From Linepithema humile (lineage: Eukaryota > Arthropoda > Insecta > Hymenoptera > Formicidae), in NCBI RefSeq assembly GCF_040581485.1, contig NC_090135.1, forward strand, positions 1,467,001-1,531,000: a DNA stretch of 64,000 nt. Direction: 5' to 3'. This document shows, one piece after another, positions 46,283 to 57,100 of this stretch (its first letter is position 1; each line of letters begins with the position of its first letter). The notes beneath the pieces were generated by a model. The model had not been told where the DNA came from. It searched no databases and worked only from the letters and a program-made list of their open reading frames with translations. Both the position numbers and the translations under genes were made by a program.

Positions 46283-48928
46283 GTGAGAACTGAAACGATA
46301 TCCCCAGTCAAGATAGAATACTTCTCACAAGAGCCAGGGCTATATTATGAACAAATAGGAGAACTAAATCTCATCGAAACAAAATGGAAACTAGTAATAA
46401 AATTAGATATTACGGCAATAAATATAAGATTTAAACGTATTAAGGAAAAAATACAAGATACGGATGAAATTTGTAATGAAATTAATAATAAATCCACAGA
46501 ACAACCATGCCGAAACATGAAGTTAATAATCGAAAAGAACATTAATCAATTGACGGAATCGATAAAACAAATAAATACCATTTATGAAAAACCTTCCGAC
46601 AAATGACGCGGATTAATAAACGGGATAGGTAGTATAGGCGTATGGCCTAATGGATTGTGTTCGACTTGGTTGAAATTATGAAACCAATTTCTTAGAAAAA
46701 TATAATTTATTTTTCCTCGTCAGAGAAGTAGAGTAAATGTACAAGTTTTGTTTGATTTAATTGATTGCGCCAGAGGCGCTTTCTCGGCAAAAGTGTAAGG
46801 CCGAGAGTCAAAAGAAAAATTGACGGGCGCGGTAAGAAATTACCGGCCGCGTCTTAGTGTGTTGAACGGGTCCTAAAAAGGACGGTTCAATTGAGTTAGC
46901 TCGTTGCAGCCCCTTTCCCGGCGTCGGCGGAACTCCGTTCGGGAAGTGGTCTTCCGTCTGACAACTGCTCTCTGAGCAGGCTCTGAGCGGTGAAGTCTGT
47001 ACTGCCACGGAACGAGTCTCTGATGTGCTGGTGGTAGCAACCGTCTCGGCTCTCGGAATTGCGGATTGCTCCGTGTACCGAGGAGAGAGAGGTCTCCGAA
47101 TTCGGATGTCGCCTTGTGTAAGAGTGTCCCTTGGTGGTCGAGTCAACCGGACGCAGAACTCTAGTGGAATTAATTTCCAAACTAGAGACTGAGGAGGTGA
47201 CGGCGAAAGTGGAGTATCCGCGGGCCGCTTGGTTGAAATGTGCGGCCGATGCTGGGACTCTGTTTTCTTTTTACGCGCCTTGCGAGGCAGCGTAAGGAAA
47301 ACTGCGAGACTATGTGTCTCTGGTTAGATTCTGCCGAGGCAGAGTACGACTCAGTTCAAGGGCCCTGGAGAGAGCTCGCCTTGAAGCGAGTGAGTGAGGA
47401 AAGATCTGCGGAGCAGCTCTTTTATATCCCTTCGATCGAAGCTTGATCGCGAGAAAGCTCTTCACCGCCTGCGCAACCTGGCGGTGTCTCCGCAAGCTCA
47501 TAATCGTAGACGGCCTGCGGCACGTAGCGGCGCCGCGGCGTATTATACCGCGTCAGTGCAGCGGTGTGGCGGTGAGCCGCCACAGGTAGTATCGCTAAAA
47601 CTCTATTTGGAACCATGGACGCAGATGACGAGAAAAATATTAATGAACAATTACATTTGATAAAAAATAACGAACAAATAACACAACACGCCGCAAAAAC
47701 GCAAATAAAAATATTAAACACAACGCTTACACACATAAATAAGCTAGAAGATACACTAGAACATAATAACAAATTATTAAAAAACGCTACAAAAAATATT
47801 TACAATCGAATCTCAGATGAAATTAAACGAGAAGATATATTAGAACACTTTCTAATAATAAATGCAATTCTAACTGATCTACAGCGAGATATTCAAGATA
47901 TTATTGATTTTCTGACACAAATACAAAACGGAATATTAAATCCAAAAATAACACCAATAGAAAAAATAATTTCTGAATTAAAAGAAGCGACGCCTCATTT
48001 GCCTCAAGGAACACAATTTCCCTTTGGACACAAAATAGAAGAATGGAATACCATCAAAAAATTAATTACCACAAGCGCATACTATGACAATACAAATATT
48101 TATACTATACTACAATTCCCTTTGATAACATTTCCTAAATACAAAATAATAAAAATAATTCCTTTACCTATACATGACCATGACAATATTTTCGTTTTCA
48201 CTGAAATAAATCAACATATAATCGCGATAAGTACAGACGGACCGACATACATGACTATAACAAAAGAAAACTTAAATAAATGTATCAATGTACACAATAC
48301 ATATTTATGCGAACCCTATAGTCCTATTTATATTGTAAACACAAATTCTCTTTGCGAAATACAAACGTACTCACACATAACAAAAAATACGGATAATTGC
48401 GATAAGCGTTTTATTAAGAGTAATCAAACTTTATGGATAGCATTAAGAACACCAAATACATGGTTGTACTCTACACTTAAGGAACAACAAATATATATAC
48501 ATTGTAAAAATAATAAAGAAACTGTTGTAGTAATTAAGCGAACAGGAAAAATAACGTTAAAAGAAAACTGTAAGGTAATTGCAACAGATATGAAAATAAA
48601 AACAAAAAACGTTGAGCAAATCGCGAATATACAAACTTATTTACCAAATTTTAATTTAACATTTAGCAAAGATCAGAATACACAAAATAAAAAAAGTCCA
48701 TTGCAAGGACTAAAATTTAAAAAAATTATACAAGATCCGGAAGAATTAATGGACCTCAGTAATAAACTTGAGGAAATAAATAAAGATGTTAACGACAATC
48801 TAAAAAATCCATTCGCAGAACAAGCATTTGTCTATCCTATGACAACAAGTAGCATAGCTGTTGTAATTGCCATAATACTTGCCATTATATTAGGAATAAA
48901 ACTATGGAAAGAACGAAGTCCATTTTAG
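46283..48928 (+). pseudogene. Gypsy 2 env-like gene (F-protein type), interrupted
   Basis: The first block (46283-46606) is a helical segment ending at a TGA (46604-46606). A fusion-peptide-like stretch follows in the same frame. A 0.95-kb LTR-like insertion (46633-47584) separates this from the second block, whose frame is open from 47615 to 48928. That block has a long helical region, several paired cysteines and a single membrane-spanning segment near the C-terminus (SSIAVVIAIILAIILG) with a short basic tail. The arrangement resembles insect errantivirus envelope proteins related to baculovirus F. A possible signal peptide lies upstream near 45751. The stop and the insertion prevent a full-length product. 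Confidence 0.72.
46633..47584 (-). repeat. Solo-LTR-like insertion in env
   Basis: A GC-rich block of about 950 bp in AT-rich env. The flanks repeat GGTAG, extendable to GGTAGTAT (46628-46635 and 47585-47592), so the duplication is five to eight bases. On minus it begins TGTGGCGGCTCACCGCC and has a TATA box, GGGATATAAAAGAGC (about 47415-47430), much like the other LTRs here. No TIRs were found. The short ORFs in it have no family resemblance. Its ends are TG...TA if the duplication is five bases. Confidence 0.65.
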
Positions 48929-48989
48929 AATAAATAAATGGAGCCTCAAGGTTACGAAAACTCGTATCTCCTCGTTTTCTTTTCTCAAC

Positions 48990-49005
48990 GGGGGGGGGGG
49001 GGGGG
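48990..49005 (+). promoter_or_regulatory. Gypsy 2 polypurine tract (16 G)
   Basis: Sixteen consecutive G followed by AA directly precede the 3' LTR start. This position and composition match the primer for plus-strand DNA synthesis. Confidence 0.8.
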
Positions 49006-49007
49006 AA

Positions 49008-49607
49008 TGTTGTGGGTCCAAAGAACCACAACCAATTATTAATAATAAAATATATATATATTAATAAAATATAAGAAGATATCTATTGCATATCAGATTA
49101 AGATATCTAATATTCAGTTTCCGGCTCATGCGAGACACCGGATAAATCGCGCAGCAAAAATTAAAACCTAATTCACTTTTTACGCGACAATGCTGACGAA
49201 CGATCGAATTTCGTCAGCAAGTTAGATCGTTAAAACTGCAATCAAGTGCAGTTTCACGTATATAAAATCGCCGTCGCGAGATCACGACGGCGGGTCTAAA
49301 ACTATCAGTCACAAGAAACGGACGTATGTATGTCCGTTGGGACCACAAATCTAGAAGAACGCGAATTATAACAATTCGCTAAAAGCGAATAAGAATAACT
49401 TGGGGCTCCGTGATACCACACTAGGACAAGGATTCCTGACGGAACCTAGACTACCTAGAAGTAAGGGAATTTGTAATAGAACAAGAAACCAATAAATATA
49501 TGGGACTGTTTTTTATTGAAAAAGAAACGTCAAAGGATTATTCCCGGATTCCCGGCCTAACTCCTCGGCAGATCCCGAACCCGTACCTTATCACCAAGGG
49601 CACAACA
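49008..49607 (+). repeat. Gypsy 2 3' LTR
   Basis: Matches the 5' LTR over its length. It has a four-base gain (GTATGTATGTCC) and a two-base loss near 49503, plus scattered substitutions. It is followed by the ACCC duplication and then the rest of the piggyBac left end. Confidence 0.88.
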
Positions 49608-49611
49608 ACCC

Positions 49612-50298
49612 TTTGCGGCATACATTTTTCTTTACACGGAAAACAGCTGAAAATTGTTACTCGGGGGTTTTCGGGGTCGCTGATTACAAATCTGAAGTCA
49701 GATTTTGAAAATTCAAAATGGCGGATCCAAGATGGCCGACGGAAATGTGAAAATTTACTTGATCGAGATAAAATTGGGTACTTTATGTATTCTGAATTTT
49801 GAATTTATAAGTCTGAGATCAGATTCGTAATCAGCGACCCCGAAAACCCCTGAGTACTCAGTTTCATCAAGATCGGGTAATTTTTCACTTTTAGGGGGGC
49901 CATCTTGAATCCGTCATTTTGAATTTTTGCAATCTGAGATCAAATTCGTAATGTACGATTACCTGACTGACATTACCCGCACTGTGTCAAGCGAAACTAT
50001 GAGTAGAGCAGTCTAGGCTAACTTGGCGTTTTCGGTTTGGGGCAGTTTTCGAATTCGTAACAACTTATCCGTGTTAGGACCTGAGATCAGTTTCACTTAT
50101 TTTTCACAAACCATAACAAATGAATGACTGATTCTCTTTTGTCTCTTGTTTCATTGCATTTTGCACATTCATATCTTTTTTCTAGTGAACATATTGATAA
50201 ATGTTCATCGATTTTAACGTTTTATCACGTGTATCTTTTGTGCATAATATTTTGATTTGTCAATTTCATTGCGAAAGTTGAGGACAAGTTCCTGCAAC
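49612..50298 (+). other. piggyBac 2 left subterminal region
   Basis: Non-coding. Contains inverted copies of a GGGGTCGCTGATTAC / GTAATCAGCGACCCC motif (about 49674 and 49832) and AAATGGCGGATCC-like sequence that recurs near the other end of the element (about 52330-52400). Confidence 0.6.
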
Positions 50299-52010
50299 AT
50301 GGAAACATTATATGAAAATATACCTAGTGATTCTGAATCCATTGATGGATTGTGTGATTCTGAGGTTGAAGATGTTGATATTTCTGATGTTGAGACTAGA
50401 ATAAATCACGATGTGGAGCTTTCAGAAGAAAGTGACGTTGGAATGGATAGTGTTGATGAAGTGACAATGAATCAAATGAAATTCTTACAGTACGATTAGC
50501 AAATTTAGATGGAATTTGGGAAAAAAAATCAAGATCAAAAGATGACACCCCTTTCACTAAAAATTCTGGTCCAAATATTCCGGATTCAGCCAAAACTCCG
50601 TTGGATATTTTTTTGTGTTTATTTCCTAATGAACTTATAGAGTTGATTGTTCATCAAACTAATCTTTATAGTGCTCAAATAGAGAAGAAGCCGTTCAATG
50701 TTGTTACAAAGGATGAAATATTGAAATTCTTAGGTTTGAACATTTTTATGGGTGTAAAGAAACTGCCATCCTATCGTGATTTTTGATCAAGAAATGAACT
50801 GCTTTATGACACATATGTCTCAAACGTAATGACTGTCATCCGCTTTGGATACTTATTATCTCATTTTCACCTAAACGACAATTCAAATGAACCAAAGAAG
50901 GGGCAGCCAGGATTTGATAAGTTATATAAAATCAGACCTTTACTCGATAAACTATCTGAAACTTTCAAAACCTGCTACAAACCAAATCAGTACCAATCAA
51001 TCGACGAAAGTATGATTCGTTTCAAAGGAAGGAGTTCATTGAAACAATACATGCCGATGAAGCCCATAAAACGTGGCTATAAGGTTTGGGTACGTGCAGA
51101 TGAAAGTGCTTTTGTGTGCGAGTTTCAGGTTTACGTAGGAAAATCAGATAATAATCAGTCGGAGAAGTCATTAGGATCAAAGGTGGTGAAAGATCTAACT
51201 CGAACAATTGTCGGAGATAATCACCGAGTATTCTTTGATAATTTTTTTACCAGTACTGAACTTATGATTTCCTTGAAGACTGAAAATATTATGGCATGTG
51301 GAACTGTAAAGAGCAACAGAGTCGGTTTACCCAAGACACAAAAAAAAGATAAGGATATGGTAAGAGGTGAGCATGAATTTCGTAGTTCGTACAAGGGTCT
51401 TGCGTGGCTAAAATGGAAAGACAATCGAGTAGTGTCACTTCTATCGAATTTTCATGATCCTTCAGTTACGATAGATGTCAATCGACGAATGAAAGATGGT
51501 TCGACAAAAATTATAAGCTGTCCTGAAATGGTAAAGGAATATAATAAGCACATGGGCTATGTCGATAAGGCGGATATGTTGAAATCCTTATACGAAGTTG
51601 ATAGAAAGTCAAAGAAATGGTGGCTGCGAATAGTTTGGCACTTTCTTGATGTTTGCGTGACAAACGCTTTTATCATTTACAAACAAAGTAGCAGTGCAAA
51701 CAATCTATCGCTAAAAAAATTCAGACTTGCGCTCGTGGATGGATTGATTGGTGGAAATGTTCCTACGAAAAAAGGCAGGAAACGTTCTTCCGTTGACTGT
51801 GCTCGGACATGTAAGCCACAGGTGTCCCTCCAAAAGAGACATGCTTCTGCGGCTCACATGCCTCAAATGATCGAGGAAAAGAAATCGAGACGTTGCACTC
51901 ATTGCTCAACTAAGATCAATCGAAGAGTCACAAAATGGAAATGTAGCACCTGCAATGTACCTTTGTGTCTCTTACTCGATCGCAATTGTTTCGCAGAATA
52001 CCACGCTTGA
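50299..52010 (+). pseudogene. piggyBac transposase 2 pseudogene
   Basis: It starts METLYENIPSDSESIDGL, an acidic N-terminus. A frameshift near 50485 is followed by the DDE_Tnp_1_7 domain (LGLNIFMGVKKLPSYRDF, YQSIDESMIRFKGRSS, VFFDNFFTSTELM, HMGYVDKADMLKSLY) and a C-terminal cysteine-rich domain (CTHCSTK...CSTCNVPLC) to 52010. A TGA at 50784-50786 also interrupts it. The catalytic Asp in IDES, FFDNFF and VDKAD are present. The acidic start and PGBD3-like spacing separate it from piggyBac 1. The frameshift and stop make it inactive. Confidence 0.87.
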
Positions 52011-52673
52011 GAAGGTTACGAAGTAGGATGTATTTATTTCAATTACCTAATTTGTAATCTATTTATTATAAAAAAAAAAGTAAAAAAAAAATTATAAAAT
52101 TATAAAAATAAAAAAAAAAGTATAAAATAATAAAAAATAAAAAAAAAGTGGAGCTAAACTCTCGCTACGTCCTCGTCGTTAGCTCTGGATAACGCTAAAG
52201 CGGGAAAAAACATCATACAAAACAATCCCTATGGTACAGTTTTTGAAATATTCCATGTTCAATTTATTTAGTGACCTCAAAAACCCATCAGATCCACGAT
52301 TCATCAGAATTCAATAAATTTTGCAATTTTCAGGTGCCATCTTGGATCCGCCATTTTGAATTTTTAAAAACTGACACCGGATTCGTAATCAGCGACCCCA
52401 AAAACTCTCTAGATATCATCTTCAGATTATTTTATACTGTTAATTACTTAGAATTACATTTATTTAAAAAAAAATCGTTTTTTTTTTTAATTAATTTATA
52501 ACGTTCAATTAATTAACAATAACATTTGTTTTCTTTTTTATTTCTATGAAGGGATGTTCTCTAATACATTTTATATGCTTTTTGTCATTAAAACTAATTA
52601 AATAGTGTTTCAAAAATGTAAAAAAGTGTACAGAAAAAGGTGACACTTAGGAGTGTCACTATGCCGCAAAGGG
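52011..52673. other. piggyBac 2 right subterminal region
   Basis: AT-rich with A runs, a repeat of the ATCAGCGACCCC motif near 52400, and the GTGACACTTAGGAGTGTCAC palindrome at 52640-52659 just inside the terminal repeat ATGCCGCAAAGGG. No gene of its own. Confidence 0.6.
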
Positions 52674-53573
52674 TTAAATCATTCCTTTTTTTTCTCTGTT
52701 GAATAGTTTTCTCTTTATAATTCTCCGTCGCAGTCATATATTTTTCATATCTATTTTCTATGACTTTATAAGTTTCGAGGATCTGCGTTAGAATATCATC
52801 TTGTTTTTTTTGGCGTTTTTCAAGCGTCTTTCTATATTCTTTCATTTTTTCTTAGCACTGTTCTAAGGCCTTTGCCGTTGTTCTTGTAGCGACTCTTTTT
52901 TTGGCAACAGTGATGAGGTTATTAGTATTTTCAGGTATTGATCCGATTACATCACATTCATCAGCAGAGGCCACAGGTATATTTCCAAGTTCTTCTCTTC
53001 TTCCTACATTTGAACTTGTTGGCAATACGGTTGTTGCTGAGACTGGCATCAAAATTGGGGCACTAAAATTAAAAAATAAAATGAATTAAATTAATTCTAA
53101 AATTAGTATGCACAATTTACAAAATATATCTTCTAATAATTAACATGAATCAAAGTTTAAAAATATAAAACAAATAAGTCTGTTGAGCAAATAAATCTAA
53201 ATTTCATTAAAAAATAAATTAATTTACTGCAACTATCATCTTGCGTGGACTTATTTGCTCTATATTTTTAAACTTTAATTAATATATATTATTATAGTCT
53301 TTAGAATTTATTGGTTTATTGCTTTATTATTGATTTAGATACAATAATTAATATATTTAAATCACAATTCATAGATGACATTAGTACTTAGAAAACAAAC
53401 CTATTATTTATTGAAGTCCCAGAATCTGACACATTATTCCGGACCATAACTCCTAATTCAGAACCCGTCACAGCAAGTGGTACTATTTTGTGGCATTTGC
53501 TCAAAATTTCTGTTAGTTCCCTGTAAAAACACATAAGTAAAGAATGAAACATCAACATAAGTTAAATAAAATA

Positions 53574-55022
53574 TGAAACCGTGTGAGCTTCGGCGGACGC
53601 GGAGTAGCTCGCCGGAATCCAGGTTCGGTCGGTTGGGGGTAGGTCAAATAAACCAAATGCTCGTTTATAACAAAATAATGAAACAGCGTTTATTGAGAAA
53701 GATGTTGATACGATTTGTTTCGAATGATCTGCTTCAATGCTCGTGTGTACATGTGAAGCGTGTGCGAAGCGAATTCGAAAGAACATATAAGTAGCGTGAG
53801 ATAAATGCGAAGTATCGTTACTGGTAAAATAATTATTTGAGCAACGGTGGAATAATTATTTTAAAGCGGCGCAAAATAAAAGCGAAAGCGACGTGAAAAT
53901 AAATGCAAGATATCGGCAAAGGCGAAATAATTATTTAAGCAATGGTGAAATAATTATTTTAAAGCGGCGCAAAATAAAAGTGAAAGCAACGTGAAAATAC
54001 ATGCAAGATATCGGCAAAGGCGAAATAATTATTTAAGCAATGGTGAAATAATTATTTTAAAGCGGCGCAAAATAAAAGCGAAAGCAACGCGAAAATAAAT
54101 GCGAGGTATCGGCAAAAATGAAATAATTATTCGAGCGGCGTAAAATCAATGCGAAGTATACGTAAAAATCAATGCGAAGTATCGTAATAATGAAATAATT
54201 ATTTGAGGCGACGGTGGAATAATTATTTAGTATGACGTGAGGCGTCCTGGTGCGGTCGGCGAGAGCGCAAGCGCGGGCGATCGTGTCGCAACGGTTGGTA
54301 CAAGACGGAGCGCTTGTCGGTGAGTGCGTTCGTAGTATCGCGAGTCTGTTCGATCGTAGATCGATGCGGACTATTCGGCGGCGCGGATTGGTCGAACGAC
54401 GCGGTGTTGCTTGCCGGACGGATTACAATTATGAAATCTCGGCGAATAAACGCGGTATGCGGACTTAGGCTGCCGATTACGTTCGGCGGGAGTACGAGGA
54501 TGCTCGTACGAAGACGGAATTTAGAACAGCGACCTGGCTAGGTATGCGGAAATGCCCGCAATACAGAGTTCGGTGGCCTAGAGGAACCAAGTACGCTTGG
54601 CGGGTATACGAATATATTCGTATCCTGGAATCAAAGAATACCGAGGACGCTCGGCGGTACACGAGGATACTCGTGTGCTGGCACAGGTATAGAGTCCGAG
54701 TATGCTCGGTCGGGACTACGAGGACGCTCGTAGCAGGGTTGTTCGCTGTCGATCAGCGAACGGAGTCTGGTGAGAAGACGTTTAGCCGGGCGTCTTTTAT
54801 ACCCGGCTGGCGGCCGAATGGTTTCGAATCGGCAAGCATCGGCGGTTTCGGCGGCGAGTTCCCCACAAAACGGAATTTCGGAACGGTCGAGTGTGGGGGA
54901 TTTTCGGCGGTTGACCGCCGCTGTTTTTGATAGGAAATTTATCGGCGCGCGATGCGCCCTTGGTGGGCTACGGACGATGGACGGTCCGTAGCCGTAACGA
55001 TGCAGCGGGCTGCATCGTTACA
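53574..55022 (-). repeat. Solo LTR, family A copy 2, in a Myb-gene intron
   Basis: On minus it runs from TGTAACGATGCAGCCC to CACACGGTTTCA. The flanks are AATA (53570-53573) and AACA (55023-55026), a four-base duplication with one change. It includes three 98-bp tandem units (53828-54121) that account for most of its extra length over copy 1. A TATA box for minus transcription lies near 54785. It sits in intron 2 of the Harbinger 2 Myb-like gene. Confidence 0.82.
53828..54121 (-). repeat. 98-bp tandem repeat in the family A LTR
   Basis: Three consecutive units start at 53828, 53926 and 54024, each beginning AATAATTATTTRAGCAAYGG and containing TTAAAGCGGCGCAAAATAAA. A partial fourth begins at 54122. 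Confidence 0.88.
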
Positions 55023-56047
55023 AACATAACAATTTATTATAATTAATTATTACATCAATTTTAGCTATACATACGCTTGATAACTACAAGTAATTCGCCC
55101 TTTTCCAGTCTGATTATTATTAGAAATAACTTTCTTGTATTGCCTTTCCAATGTTTTCCACTTATTCTCCACTTGTGTTGCAGTCACATCATATCCTGAA
55201 TTTTTCATTTCATCAGTAATGCGTTTCCACATTTCTTTAAAGCTTTTTATCTTTCTGTAAGCAACTAATTCTTTCATTTCTTTATACAATGATAAAAACA
55301 GCTTCGTATTTGCATCGTTCCACGAAAAAGTTTCCAAATTACGAGCGATATTTGGCTGCTGGTTTTCTTGATTTGAAACGTCGGCTGCAATAATTTTTGA
55401 ATATGTGTCAACCATTCTCGGTATAGACGTCAATAATACTAAAATATCTTCGTCATCAACTGTACATTCAATAGGTGGACCATTAAGATCTACTTCCGAT
55501 GAATGTATTTTAAAAGTTAACCCACCTATAATAATTAATAGTAATAGTATAATACACAAAACACATGTTAGAATAAAATAACTAAAAATGTATACATACT
55601 GTCGGTTTGGCATATTATACAACCCTCCTCATCAATAATAATCTCATTATCGGCATTTCGATGAACACTTGCGGTTTTCTTAACTCGTACTTTTTCCATT
55701 GCGAAAAGATATCACACATTAATCAAAGGAAATCTAACCTTATTATTATATTATTATACAAATTGTAAAATATTTATCGGTGGTATTCTTTGCCATTTTT
55801 CAAAATATAACCTGTAATAACCTTCATAAACATCCAACAATAAGAAAAAGTGTAGCGTTTACACCAGTTTACACCACCTATTAGGTGGGTGTACAATAAG
55901 TGTAAATTGCGTCATTAAAGTGTTGTACACTTTCAAGACAAACAGCGTGTAATGATGCAACTCAACGTCACTTCCAATAAGAAGAACACAAAAGTGTACA
56001 TTTTACACTAAAGTGTACAAAGTGTAAACAAGAAGAACAAACCTAGT

Positions 56048-57100
56048 TCCTCTGCGTGCGCGTTAGTGGGGGAGGGCGCCCTTCCCGCGATGGGGTCATA
56101 ATACCCCCTTTCCGCGCGCTCCGCCAGAGTTGCTGCTCCCGCTTCGAGGGAGGAGGCCGCAACGTAAAGGAGTCTGGCCAGATTCTCTTTGAGGCCCCTT
56201 CGAGACCCCGGCGACCTCAAGAATGGAGTCAGTACTCGTCTTGAGGTCGTCCAGGATCTGTTGGACCGTCTCGTATTGCACAACCTTGTTCTTGATCATC
56301 ACTACATGTTTGTGGTAACGATCGGTCGTGCGGTCCGTTACGTGGTGAGGATTTATGATCCTCTCGGAGACCTTCCTGTAAAGCTCCTCAATCCTCTCCA
56401 CGGCCTTCTCCCTCTTCTTGCGGGCGGTGTGCTGCCCTACCTGTAGAGGATCCTTGGCAAGGCGCCTCCTTACGGGCCTCGGCATTGAGGACCTCTTGGT
56501 CCTCGTCAGAGGACAAGAAGTCTCCTCTTCTTGCCCTCTTCTCCCTCTTTTTCTTCCTTTCATCAGAGGAGGGAGAATCAGGGAGGGTGGTGGCCTCCTT
56601 CCTGTTTTTTCTCGGCCTCTTGGTCCTGGCCGATGACGTGCTTGCGCGGGTCACGGACGAGAACCTAGTCTCGTAACCGTCCACGTCATCCTCCGAGCAG
56701 AGGTTGATGGAAGCCCCACAATTGAGGCTCTCCTCCGACCCCGCACGGAAAAGACCCCGCGGGCGCCTCGGCGACCCTGCGCGAGACGGGTCTCGCGAGG
56801 AAGCCGGAGTACCCGCAGGAATGCCCTTCTTAGACCTTGGGTAAGGTCTGGTGGGAGGAGGGAGAGAGGAGGGTAGGTTCCCTCCCATTTCTCTCCCCAC
56901 CATCTCATCATCGGAGTCATCGCCCCCCTCAGTCTCAAAACCAAGACCCGAGGCGGGACACCTGACTCCGGAGACATCACTAATGTCTCCCTGCCCATTC
57001 TCTCAGATACGAGAGTTAAACTCTCGTCTAAGAGACCTGATCTCGCTAATGCGAGATATACCTTCCGATGGTCAATGTTATTTTTAATAAAGCATGTCAT
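56048..57100 (-). pseudogene. R1 ORF1, N-terminal part
   Basis: Minus-strand frames from about 57100 encode an acidic, then basic, low-complexity region (GGDDSDDEMVG, RTKRPRKNRKEA, SSDERKKKREKRARRGDFLS). A helical region follows (RKKREKAVERIEELYRKVSE, YETVQQILDDLKTSTDSI, AAATLAERAERGYYD), ending at AHAEEL where the Harbinger enters. Frameshifts occur near 56455 and 56200. The helical frame continues on the other side of the insertion at 32523. The exact ORF1 start is not clear. Confidence 0.68.

Larger units (their letters stand above)
39748..49607 (+). mobile_element. Env-bearing Ty3/Gypsy (errantivirus-like) element 2
   Basis: LTRs of 598 and 600 bp are flanked by ACCC (39744-39747 and 49608-49611). 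Internal order is a primer-binding region, gag (40825-42318), pol (to 45723), a short region with ORFs on both strands, and an env-like gene (46283-48928). A run of 16 G (48990-49005) precedes the 3' LTR as the polypurine tract. LTRs differ at roughly nine sites by eye, so insertion was recent. Coding breaks in pol and env and a further LTR-like insertion make this copy defective. The gag-pol-env layout is that of insect errantiviruses. Confidence 0.88.
39745..52673. mobile_element. piggyBac element 2, carrying Gypsy 2 in its left end
   Basis: TTAA flanks it on both sides (39741-39744 and 52674-52677). The right end reads TATGCCGCAAAGGG, and the left reads CCC at 39745-39747 then TTTGCGGCATA from 49612, so the same 14-base terminal repeat is split by the Gypsy 2 insertion. 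A second inverted motif, GTGACACTTAGGAGTGTCAC, lies just inside the right end. The transposase is at 50299-52010. Without Gypsy 2 the element is about 3.1 kb. Confidence 0.9.
39673..55699 (-). pseudogene. Harbinger 2 Myb-like gene, split by piggyBac 2 and a solo LTR
   Basis: Minus-strand exons are 55699-55600, 55525-55075, 53520-53401, and 53062-52678 continuing at 39740-39673. The start is acidic with a CIICQTD pair. Exon 2 carries the Myb/SANT-like domain (SWNDANTKLFLSLYKEMKEL, MWKRITDEMKNSGYDVTATQ, VENKWKTLERQYKKV). The last exon has a charged coiled coil (KEYRKTLEKRQKKQDDILTQ) that runs into the piggyBac insertion at TTAA and finishes on its far side. A TAA at 52854-52852 stops translation early. 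The solo LTR lies in intron 2. This is the DNA-binding partner of the Harbinger transposase. Confidence 0.82.
32527..56044. mobile_element. Second PIF/Harbinger, inside R1 ORF1
   Basis: The ends are perfect inverted repeats of at least 24 bases starting AGGTTTGTTCTTCTTGTT, flanked by AGT on plus (32524-32526 and 56045-56047). Removing it rejoins an R1 ORF1 coiled-coil frame. It carries a plus-strand transposase and a minus-strand Myb-like gene that converge near 39.6 kb, as in the element at 2731-7443, but the two are different families. Without nested insertions it is about 4 kb. Nested inside are Gypsy 1 (34013-39067), piggyBac 2 (39745-52673) and a family A solo LTR (53574-55022). Both of its genes are broken. 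Confidence 0.88.

Noticed and set aside
53574..55022. Several basic ORFs with GRLLYPAG-type sequence
   Set aside because: The same frames recur in all family A LTRs and are LTR sequence, including the TATA region.
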